6,346 bases of DNA from Defluviitaleaceae bacterium (lineage in GTDB: Bacteria; Bacillota_A; Clostridia; Lachnospirales; WQUN01): NCBI GenBank assembly GCA_009779525.1, contig WREB01000073.1, positions 1 to 6,346 of the forward strand, read 5' to 3'. Of the stretch, positions 1 to 5,276 are shown piece after piece (the stretch's first letter is position 1; each line of letters opens with the position of its first letter). The translations under genes were made by a program, and so were the position numbers. Below the pieces are notes generated by a model. That model was not told the origin of the DNA. It ran no database searches and saw only the letters and a program-made list of their open reading frames with translations.

Positions 1-518
1 GTCTCCGTTTCGATCTGGCTGTAGATAAGCGTTACCCCGACCGTATCGTTTATGCCGGATCGGGGCGCCGAAGAATTTTTATCATGCGCCGCGTCCGAGC
101 CTCCGGAAAGGACGCTTGCGTCCGCGCAATTGTCCGGTTCCGCCAAATACATATATGCGTAGCATTTCGCTTGCGCCAGGTGCCAATGGCTTTCGTCGGG
201 CGCGTTTGGCGGCGCCGGGCCGACCGTCGACTTGATTTCCTCGATAACAACCGAATCGCCTTTAATTATGATTCCGTCGGCTCTTCCCTCGATTTCGAAA
301 AAAATGCCTTTGTGCAAGCAGGCATGCCTCAACGTATATTCGCTCTGGTATACGCCGCCGTCTTTTGCGGCTTGCGCCTTATTCATTTTTTGGATTCTTT
401 TGTGCGTCTTGACGCCTTCCGGCGCGCGGCCGACGCTCATGTAGGCGGCGTCGATATCGCCGCCGCGGAGGATGAATTCGACTAATTGGCGGACCGAAAG
501 GCGCACCGGGCGCGGCAT
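1..518 (-). CDS. PD-(D/E)XK nuclease domain, N-terminus of a probable nuclease-helicase (partial, runs off left edge)
   Basis: Reading the minus strand from an ATG at 518-516 gives 172 codons with no stop before the window edge. Residues 5-20 (VRLSVRQLVEFILRGG) and the run through APEGVKTHKRIQK (32-44) resemble the N-terminus of clostridial ATP-dependent helicases that carry a Cas4/RecB-like nuclease domain ahead of a DinG/Rad3-type helicase. The nuclease signature is complete: GRADG with D81, then VVIEEIKS with E94 and K96, then the QxxxY motif Q116-A-K-C-Y120. These would bind metal and cut DNA. The helicase part would lie beyond the edge and is inferred from the family, not seen. GGGAGA at 530-525 is a well-placed ribosome binding site, six bases before the ATG. 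Residues about 128-158 form a polar, low-complexity stretch rich in Ser, Asp, Ala and Gly before the fold resumes at VTLIYSQIE. A stand-alone RecB-like nuclease is the main alternative. Confidence 0.78.
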   Translation of the reverse strand, partial: MPRPVRLSVRQLVEFILRGGDIDAAYMSVGRAPEGVKTHKRIQKMNKAQAAKDGGVYQSEYTLRHACLHKGIFFEIEGRADGIIIKGDSVVIEEIKSTVGPAPPNAPDESHWHLAQAKCYAYMYLAEPDNCADASVLSGGSDAAHDKNSSAPRSGINDTVGVTLIYSQIETE

Positions 519-535
519 GGTCTGTCTCCCGATTA

Positions 536-565
536 TTGTTCGCATAAGTATAACAATGTTATAAT
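536..565 (+). promoter_or_regulatory. Candidate sigma-A promoter for the 599-5165 gene run
   Basis: A perfect TATAAT (-10) lies at 560-565. A weak -35, TTGTTC, lies at 536-541, 18 bases upstream. Transcription would start near 572, giving a leader of about 27 bases before the ATG at 599. The -10 is convincing; the -35 matches the consensus only in its TTG. This is the only good promoter seen ahead of the seven-gene run. Confidence 0.55.
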
Positions 566-575
566 GCGGCGGAAA
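547..575 (-). promoter_or_regulatory. Candidate divergent promoter for the minus-strand nuclease gene
   Basis: On the minus strand TATACT (552-547) fits a -10 box. TTTCCG (575-570), 17 bases upstream, is a poor -35. Transcription would start near 540, giving a leader of about 22 bases to the ATG at 518. The gene needs a promoter somewhere in this short region, but the exact boxes are uncertain. Confidence 0.35.
549..563. promoter_or_regulatory. Palindrome between divergent genes, possible operator
   Basis: The sequence TATAACA-A-TGTTATA has two perfect 7-base arms around a single central base. It overlaps the first four bases of the plus-strand -10 (560-565) and the last four of the minus-strand -10 (552-547), so a protein bound here could block both promoters. 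It is too AT-rich and is not followed by a T-run in a way that would suggest a terminator. No regulator is identified, and chance symmetry in AT-rich promoter DNA remains possible. Confidence 0.4.
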
Positions 576-598
576 CAAATCAAAAGGCGGAGGGTCAA

Positions 599-1009
599 AT
601 GGCGGAGGCTGAAGGGAATATCACGGCGAAAAAAAACGGCGCGCTTAGCTTCGGCGACTATTCGTCGACCGAAAAGATAATCGTCGACGGCTTCGCGTTC
701 GGCAAGGATTCATATGATTTGGAAACGCACGCCGAAACCACGCGGCTCGTAAAAAACGGGGCAACGATCGTCGAGACGGCGCCAGGCGCGGCTTTCAAGG
801 ATCTGCTGGTAAAAAAAGCCAAAGTCAGTTTTAAAATCAAAGGGTCAGAGGGTACGCGGCTCACGCTGCGGCTGGAGTCCGATTCGTTGTATAGAATAAC
901 GATCGAGGATCATGACATAGGAAACTTTAAAACAAACGGCGCGGGTAACTTATCCGTCGGAATAGACCTCGACGACGAATTTAAGACGATCGAAGCTATA
1001 AAAAAATGA
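599..1009 (+). CDS. Conserved hypothetical beta-rich protein (family sometimes labelled endosialidase)
   Basis: This 136-residue soluble protein has no signal peptide or membrane segment. Its alternating hydrophobic and polar pattern suggests mostly beta strands, in two halves. The first (about 15-70) contains LSFGDYSSTEK, a THAETTRLVKNG stretch and ETAPGAA. The second (about 74-125) runs VSFKIKG, TLRLESDSLYRITI, then KTNGAGNLSVGIDL, like a small carbohydrate-binding-type sandwich. From memory, similar proteins of this length in clostridia are often annotated as endosialidase, but no glycosidase active site is evident here and I would not assign an enzyme activity. The start is well supported by GGAGGG at 589-594, four bases before the ATG. 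It is the first gene after the divergent promoter and ends one base before radA, so the two are probably translated together. Confidence 0.8.
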   Translation: MAEAEGNITAKKNGALSFGDYSSTEKIIVDGFAFGKDSYDLETHAETTRLVKNGATIVETAPGAAFKDLLVKKAKVSFKIKGSEGTRLTLRLESDSLYRITIEDHDIGNFKTNGAGNLSVGIDLDDEFKTIEAIKK

Positions 1010-1010
1010 T

Positions 1011-2372
1011 ATGCCGGTAAAGACAAGAACAGCCTTCGTCTGCAGGGAATGCGGTTACGAAACGATCCGATGGCTCGGACGCTGTCCCGAATGCGGCATT
1101 TATAACACGCTCGAACAAACCGTTTCGCGCGCCGCGCCAAGCGCGGAAATAGAAAAAACCGGCGGCACAGCCGTCGCGCTGAAGGACGTTTCGGTTAGCG
1201 CCGGAGCAAACGAACGCATCCCGACGGAAATCCCCGAACTCGACCGCGTCCTGTGCGGGGGCATCGTGCAAGGTTCGGTCCTGCTTTTGGGCGGCGAACC
1301 GGGCATAGGGAAGTCGACGCTCCTTTTGCAAATATGCAAGGCCTCGGGCATAAAAAAAACGACGGCGCTCTACGTGACCGGAGAGGAAAGCGCGCTTCAA
1401 ATCAAGCTCCGCGCCCAGCGCCTCAAGTTTGATTCCGAAAACGTCTTTCTGCTTCCCGAAACGGACATGGATAAGGTAGATTCGGCGATCGCTAAAATAA
1501 AGCCGGACCTGTTGATGATAGACTCGATACAGACGATGCGTCTTGCCGACTTCGATTCGCTTCCCGGCAGCGTGACGCAGGTTCGCGAATGCGCCGCAAG
1601 GCTTTCGATGATCGCGAAACGGCAAAACATCGCGGCGGTTTTGGTCGGGCACGTAACAAAGGAAGGAACCGTCGCGGGACCCCGCGTGCTCGAGCACATG
1701 GTGGACGCCGTGCTGTACTTCGAAGGCGAGCGCGGCGACAACTACCGGATCGTCCGCGCGGTCAAAAACCGTTTCGGTTCGACCAACGAAATCGGTATCT
1801 TCGAAATGCGCGAGGACGGACTGCACGAGATTCCGGACCCGTCCGCCTACATGCTTGCCGGAAGGCCGCTTGACGTATCCGGTTCGGTCGTCACGTGCAG
1901 CGTCGAGGGAACCCGTCCGATATTGGCGGAGGTTCAGGCGTTGGTCGGTTATACGAGTTTCGGTTCGCCGCGGAGGACGGCCACGGGAGTCGACCATAAC
2001 CGCGTCGCGGTCTTGATCGCGGTGCTTGAAAAACGGATGGGATACAAACTTCAATCATACGACAGTTTCGTCAGCGTCGCGGGAGGCATGAGGCTTACCG
2101 AACCCGCGGCGGACGCCGGAATCGTCGCGGCGCTGGCTTCGTGCCATAAAGATATGCCAGTCGATTCCGAAACCGTCGTGTTCGGCGAAGTCGGTTTGGC
2201 CGGCGAACTCCGGGCCGTCAACATGGCGGAAAAACGCGTGAGCGAATCGTTCCGCCAGGGTTTTAGGCGCTGCGTCGTTCCGCAGGCAAACCTGACGGGG
2301 CTCAAGCGACCCGATGGGATTGCGGTCAACGGAGTCTCCAATATAGGCGAACTTTTATCGTTTTTAATCTGA
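1011..2372 (+). CDS. radA: DNA repair protein RadA (RecA-like branch-migration helicase)
   Basis: RadA (Sms) is a cytoplasmic hexameric ATPase that processes recombination intermediates and extends D-loops during homologous recombination and fork repair. All family parts are visible in 453 residues, the usual length. The N-terminal zinc finger is CxxC-CxxC (C11, C14, C25, C28). The RecA-like core has Walker A GGEPGIGKST (94-103), Walker B LLMIDSIQT (167-175), GHVTKEG (213-219) and the RadA-specific KNRFGSTNE (252-260). The C-terminal Lon-protease-like domain (about 280-453) includes GYTSFGSPRRTATG, DSFVSVAGGM and GEVGLAGELR. The ATG follows the previous stop by one base and has no clear Shine-Dalgarno sequence, only an A-rich stretch, so translation probably depends on ribosomes finishing the upstream gene. 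Identification is essentially certain; the exact start is slightly less so. Confidence 0.97.
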   Translation: MPVKTRTAFVCRECGYETIRWLGRCPECGIYNTLEQTVSRAAPSAEIEKTGGTAVALKDVSVSAGANERIPTEIPELDRVLCGGIVQGSVLLLGGEPGIGKSTLLLQICKASGIKKTTALYVTGEESALQIKLRAQRLKFDSENVFLLPETDMDKVDSAIAKIKPDLLMIDSIQTMRLADFDSLPGSVTQVRECAARLSMIAKRQNIAAVLVGHVTKEGTVAGPRVLEHMVDAVLYFEGERGDNYRIVRAVKNRFGSTNEIGIFEMREDGLHEIPDPSAYMLAGRPLDVSGSVVTCSVEGTRPILAEVQALVGYTSFGSPRRTATGVDHNRVAVLIAVLEKRMGYKLQSYDSFVSVAGGMRLTEPAADAGIVAALASCHKDMPVDSETVVFGEVGLAGELRAVNMAEKRVSESFRQGFRRCVVPQANLTGLKRPDGIAVNGVSNIGELLSFLI

Positions 2373-2391
2373 TCGGCGTGCGGGGTCATAT

Positions 2392-3093
2392 ATGCGTTGG
2401 GTTTTAGGATATCTTGGGGCGGTATGCATCCTTGTGCTGATCGTTTGCGAATCGGTCGCGATACCTACTTTTTTGAAGCCGTTTTACGGATGGCAGTTCG
2501 ACAGGAACGATACGGCTAATGCAATTTCTGTCGAAAAAGACGAACTGCTTCGCGTGACCTCCGAAATGCTCGATTATATGCGCGGCAAGCGGCCGGACCT
2601 CGACGTCGTCGCAAAAGTCGGGGGAGTGGAGCGCGAATTTTTCAACCAGCGGGAAAAAGACCACATGGCGGACGTAAGAGGTCTGTTCGACGTTGGGTTC
2701 AGGCTTCGGAACATTTCGTTTTGGCTGCTCGTCCTGATAATATTGATTATGGCGTTCAAAAAATACCGGGTCGTCTATTTCATCGCCAGGTGCGGCCGCG
2801 AAATAATAACCGCGTTTTTGCTTCTGACATTTTTTATAGTCGTGGTTATCGCCGTTGACTTCAACCGCGCGTTCGAGTTCTTCCATTTGGTTTTTTTCGA
2901 CAACGATTTATGGATTCTTGACCCGGCGACCGATTTGCTCGTCAATATAGTTCCGACGCCGTTTTTCATAAGCATCGCGATATTTATCGGAATACTCGCC
3001 GCGGCGCTTTCGCTGGCGTTTATAATAGCCGCGACTTTACATTTGCGCAGGGTGGCCGTTTTTGAGCGTTATCCCGGTGCGGCGGCGAAATGA
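2392..3093 (+). CDS. lit: Lit-type lipoprotein intramolecular transacylase (DUF1461/TIGR01906 membrane protein)
   Basis: This 233-residue integral membrane protein has four likely membrane segments (about 5-26, 107-122, 137-155 and 190-216), with an extracytoplasmic-type loop between the first two. The DUF1461/TIGR01906 signatures are clear: FFNQREKDHMADVRGLF (83-99), FEFFHLVFFDNDLWILDP (161-178) and the downstream PTPFF. Lit enzymes in Enterococcus and Bacillus move an acyl chain from the lipoprotein diacylglycerol to the amino group of the N-terminal cysteine, giving the lyso form. Two conserved histidines are thought to be essential in that family, and H91 and H165 here sit at the matching motifs. 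The gene starts 19 bases after radA with only a weak GCGGGG ribosome binding site, and its last four bases overlap the next gene (ATGA). Family membership is firm; the transacylase activity is inferred from the family. Confidence 0.85.
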   Translation: MRWVLGYLGAVCILVLIVCESVAIPTFLKPFYGWQFDRNDTANAISVEKDELLRVTSEMLDYMRGKRPDLDVVAKVGGVEREFFNQREKDHMADVRGLFDVGFRLRNISFWLLVLIILIMAFKKYRVVYFIARCGREIITAFLLLTFFIVVVIAVDFNRAFEFFHLVFFDNDLWILDPATDLLVNIVPTPFFISIAIFIGILAAALSLAFIIAATLHLRRVAVFERYPGAAAK

Positions 3094-3773
3094 CCGCGTT
3101 GATAATTATCGCGGCGGTCGTCGCCACATTTTCGTTGATTTTATTCGCGCCGATTGGGTACCTGGCGGAAGGCACCTTCGGAGACGATCCCTCGTATAGG
3201 ATAGTAGTGACATGGCTGGTCGCTCTGGTGCGGGTAGAATACGCGAACGTCGGGGACATAAAAAAAACGGAGTTTCGCGTCACAGGAATTAAAATAAAAA
3301 AACGCGCGCCAAACGCAAGGCAAAAGCCTTTAAGCGCTACCACGGACGCAAATGCCGGCGCGCAAAGAAAAAGGCGGGTCGGCGGCGCAAAAAAAACCCG
3401 CAAAACGGGCGAACGCAAATGGAACAAATTAGTGGCCGCCTTGACATACCCCGACGCGAAAATTATTATTGGCTTATCTATACGGTTGATAAAAAAGCTT
3501 TTCGCTTCGCTCAAACCGGATCGCTTTAACGTCGAAGGCACCATAGGCTTAAGCGACCCCGCCGAAACCGGCGCGTTGATTGGGGCGTATGAGTCGATAT
3601 CGGGATTTATCCCGCTTAAGCCGCGCCTCGTGCTGCGCGGCGACTTTAACGGAGCTTCAAGAAGATTCGAAGTATCCTTGCGCGGCAGGTTCAGCGCGGC
3701 GTCCGTATTGGGGCCGGTATGCTGGTTTTGCACGCGCGGGCCCGTGTTTAAGCTAATCAGGGAAAAAATGTAG
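3090..3773 (+). CDS. DUF2953 domain membrane-anchored protein (YtfI-like)
   Basis: The 227-residue protein begins with a single hydrophobic segment (about 2-26), probably a membrane anchor. The C-terminal part carries the DUF2953 pattern: LKPDRFNVEGTIGLSDPAET (141-160), then GALIGAYESISG and LRGDFNG (182-188), followed by a strand-rich LRGRFSAASVLGPV. Between them, residues about 68-112 are very rich in Lys and Arg with Ala, Gly and Thr, and look like a disordered basic linker. The function of DUF2953 is unknown. In B. subtilis its homologue YtfI is encoded beside YtfJ (GerW), and the same order is kept here, supporting a role linked to spore formation or germination. The start ATG overlaps the lit stop as ATGA with no strong ribosome binding site, so translation is probably coupled to lit. 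Confidence 0.82.
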   Translation: MTALIIIAAVVATFSLILFAPIGYLAEGTFGDDPSYRIVVTWLVALVRVEYANVGDIKKTEFRVTGIKIKKRAPNARQKPLSATTDANAGAQRKRRVGGAKKTRKTGERKWNKLVAALTYPDAKIIIGLSIRLIKKLFASLKPDRFNVEGTIGLSDPAETGALIGAYESISGFIPLKPRLVLRGDFNGASRRFEVSLRGRFSAASVLGPVCWFCTRGPVFKLIREKM

Positions 3774-3802
3774 CGCGTAAATAAATTTAAGGGATGTGCA
3801 AA

Positions 3803-4234
3803 ATGGCCGGAAGCGTCAGCGAAAACCTACAAATGCTTTTTTCGAAGATGGAGGAATACGTTTCGACCAAAACCGTGGTCGGCGATCCAGTTCATATAGG
3901 CGATGTGATACTTGTGCCGCTCGTGGACGTTTCGTTCGGCGTCGGCGCGGGAGTAAACGAATCGACCGACGATAAAAAGGGCAAGGACGCGGGCGGCGGC
4001 GCGCTCGGCGCTAAGCTGTCTCCGTCGGCCGTGATCATAATCAACAACGGATCCGTTCAATTGGTCAACGTTAAAAACCAGGAAAGCGTGAGCAGGCTGA
4101 TCGACATGGTGCCCGGCGTGCTTTCCAAGCTTAATATCGGGTCGTTTTTCGGGAAAAAAGATAAAAACAAGGACGAAAAACCGGGCGAAGCCAAGGACGG
4201 GCTACCGGACGAGCGCGTTTCGGAGTCGTTATGA
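3803..4234 (+). CDS. gerW: GerW family sporulation protein (YtfJ)
   Basis: GerW (YtfJ) is a small spore protein needed for normal germination in Bacillus. This 143-residue protein shows the family pattern: a short N-terminal helix (SVSENLQMLFSKMEEYV), TVVGDPVHIGDVILVPLVDV (24-43), the glycine-rich SFGVGAG, then GGGALGAKLSPSAVIIINNG (64-83) and VQLVNV. The C-terminal tail (about 117-143) is charged, with many Lys, Asp and Glu, and is probably flexible. I prefer the ATG at 3803 because AAGGGA (3789-3794) then lies eight bases upstream; the ATG at 3794, which would add MCK, sits inside that ribosome binding site. The gene follows the DUF2953 gene after a 29-base gap, and its stop overlaps the next start as ATGA. 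Its presence argues that the organism, or its recent ancestor, forms endospores. Confidence 0.92.
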   Translation: MAGSVSENLQMLFSKMEEYVSTKTVVGDPVHIGDVILVPLVDVSFGVGAGVNESTDDKKGKDAGGGALGAKLSPSAVIIINNGSVQLVNVKNQESVSRLIDMVPGVLSKLNIGSFFGKKDKNKDEKPGEAKDGLPDERVSESL

Positions 4235-4701
4235 ACGCGGCGCACATAAACCCTTTCATTCAGGGCGCGCAAAACGTATTTAAAAAGCTTTGCAACGAAT
4301 CGCCCGCGCTCGGGCAGGTTTTTACGAAAAGCGCGCCTTATTCGCCTTCGCCTGTCGCGGCGTCGCTTTCGATCATCGGCGAGCTGAGGGGCGAGGCGAT
4401 ATACAACATGGAAGTCGCCGACGCATGCTATATCGCGTCGCTCATGATGATGGGGGCGGCGGTGACGGAGCTCGACGAAATGTCGAAGAGCGCCGTTTCC
4501 GAACTGACCAACATGATATCGGGAAACGTCGCGACGCTTTTTTTCGGCAAGGGAATCAAAATCGACATCACGCCGCCGCGCTTCATCATCAACGCGACGC
4601 CGGCCGATTTCACGGAAATAGCGGAAGGCGAGAAAATCGTCTGCGTTCCGCTTCGCTTCGCCAACGGCCGCGTATTCGAAATCGACATATCCCTTCCGTA
4701 A
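4231..4701 (+). CDS. cheX: CheX-like chemotaxis phosphatase family protein
   Basis: CheX proteins are small cytoplasmic phosphatases that remove phosphate from CheY-P, related to CheC and FliY. This 156-residue protein has the expected length and a single catalytic signature, E91-L-T-N94 (ExxN), within SAVSELTNMISGNVATLFF. Other CheX-like features are the opening INPFIQGAQNVF, a strand ending in GEAIYNM (54-60) followed by a helix with ASLMMMG (69-75), and ITPPRFI (113-119) after the catalytic helix. The start overlaps the gerW stop (ATGA), with CGGAG at 4221-4225 as a modest ribosome binding site, so it is tied to gerW expression. No other chemotaxis gene is visible here. It may act on CheY from elsewhere or on another response regulator; the physiological partner is unknown. 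Confidence 0.82.
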   Translation: MNAAHINPFIQGAQNVFKKLCNESPALGQVFTKSAPYSPSPVAASLSIIGELRGEAIYNMEVADACYIASLMMMGAAVTELDEMSKSAVSELTNMISGNVATLFFGKGIKIDITPPRFIINATPADFTEIAEGEKIVCVPLRFANGRVFEIDISLP

Positions 4702-4706
4702 TAAAC

Positions 4707-5165
4707 ATGGATATCGTCCTGCATGAACCCGAAATCGCGTCAAACGCGGGCAACATAGGTAGGACTTGCGCGGCGGCCGGGGTTAATTTGCACCTGATAA
4801 GGCCGCTCGGTTTTTTCGTGGACGACAAGGCGGTCAGGCGCGCGGGCATGGATTATTGGTCCGAACTTAACGTCCGATATTACGACAGCTTCGACGAATT
4901 TTTATCCGCCGCGAAACCGTCGCGGATTTTACTCGCTACGACAAAGACGGCGCGAATTTATACCGATGCAAGGTACTTCGACGATTCATTCATCGTGTTC
5001 GGAAAAGAAAGCGCGGGGCTGCCCGACGAGATACGCAGCCGTTACCCCGGTTCTTGCGTACGCATACCGATGGCTGGCGGGGCGCGTTCGCTGAATTTAT
5101 CCAACGCGGCGGCGATCATTCTGTACGAGGCGATGCGCCAAACCAAATTCAAGGGGTTAACGTAA
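4707..5165 (+). CDS. trmL: tRNA (cytidine(34)-2'-O)-methyltransferase TrmL
   Basis: TrmL uses S-adenosylmethionine to methylate the 2'-O of the wobble base (C34, or cmnm5U34) of leucine tRNAs. The 152-residue protein is a minimal SPOUT (trefoil-knot) methyltransferase of typical length. Motif 1 is NAGNIGRTCAAAG (13-25), motif 2 is FGKESAGLP (98-106), and motif 3 is IPMAGGARSLNLSNAAAI (120-137) followed by LYEAMRQ. Near the start, MDIVLHEPEIASNAGN is the usual TrmL opening (in place of the common VLxxPEIPxNTGN), so the ATG at 4707 is secure even though the frame is open further upstream. There is no Shine-Dalgarno sequence. The gene begins right after a doubled TAA stop (4699-4704) of the preceding gene, so reinitiation by the same ribosomes is likely. 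It is the last gene of the long run. Confidence 0.93.
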   Translation: MDIVLHEPEIASNAGNIGRTCAAAGVNLHLIRPLGFFVDDKAVRRAGMDYWSELNVRYYDSFDEFLSAAKPSRILLATTKTARIYTDARYFDDSFIVFGKESAGLPDEIRSRYPGSCVRIPMAGGARSLNLSNAAAIILYEAMRQTKFKGLT

Positions 5166-5187
5166 AACATCGCGTAAAATATTCCGC

Positions 5188-5216
5188 TTGACAGATCTAT
5201 TGGCAAGTGGTATTTT
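5188..5216 (+). promoter_or_regulatory. Sigma-A promoter of hrcA
   Basis: A perfect -35, TTGACA (5188-5193), is followed after 17 bases by TATTTT (5211-5216), preceded by TGG as an extended -10. The predicted start point, near 5223, lies just before the CIRCE operator, the usual arrangement for HrcA-controlled operons. No stem-loop terminator for the upstream run is visible between 5166 and this promoter. Confidence 0.85.
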
Positions 5217-5228
5217 TTGTCATCGGCG

Positions 5229-5255
5229 TTAGCACTCAATACAATAGAGTGCTAA
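5229..5255. promoter_or_regulatory. CIRCE operator (HrcA binding site)
   Basis: TTAGCACTC (5229-5237) and GAGTGCTAA (5247-5255) form perfect 9-base arms separated by 9 bases, exactly the CIRCE consensus. HrcA bound here blocks transcription of the class I heat-shock genes; heat or chaperone titration relieves it. The site lies just after the predicted transcription start, so its hairpin is also present in the mRNA leader. Confidence 0.98.
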
Positions 5256-5258
5256 CAG

Positions 5259-5269
5259 AAGGAGGGAGG
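5259..5269 (+). promoter_or_regulatory. Double Shine-Dalgarno sequence of hrcA
   Basis: AAGGAGG (5259-5265) and the overlapping GGGAGG (5264-5269) give two registers of ribosome binding site. The second is seven bases before the ATG at 5277; the first is five bases before a TTG at 5271 in the same frame. The ATG fits HrcA family starts better, but both could be used. Confidence 0.7.
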
Positions 5270-5276
5270 CTTGAAA

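Noticed and set aside
84..485. Plus-strand open frame of 133 codons
   Set aside because: The minus strand over the same bases encodes a coherent nuclease domain with D, ExK and QxxxY motifs; the plus frame has no family features.
549..563. LexA (SOS) box
   Set aside because: The half-sites AAC and GTT are separated by three bases, whereas the Bacillus-type box CGAAC-N4-GTTCG needs four and flanking C/G bases that are absent.
996..2054. 352-codon open frame on the minus strand opposite radA
   Set aside because: RadA is unmistakable on the plus strand. The antisense translation is Arg/His-rich with no recognisable motif, typical of a mirror frame in codon-biased DNA.
3020..3733. 237-codon minus-strand open frame opposite the DUF2953 gene
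   Set aside because: No family resemblance and no ribosome binding site logic; the plus strand has the DUF2953 pattern and operon overlaps.
3794..3802. Earlier ATG for gerW (adds MCK)
   Set aside because: It overlaps the AAGGGA ribosome binding site that serves the ATG at 3803.
4290..4706. Long upstream extension of the trmL frame
   Set aside because: It lies opposite the cheX-like gene in another frame, is Arg/His-rich, and the TrmL fold begins exactly at the ATG at 4707.
5205..5222. Terminator after trmL ending in the T-run at 5212-5218
   Set aside because: No GC-rich stem precedes the T-run, and the T-run forms part of the hrcA -10 box.
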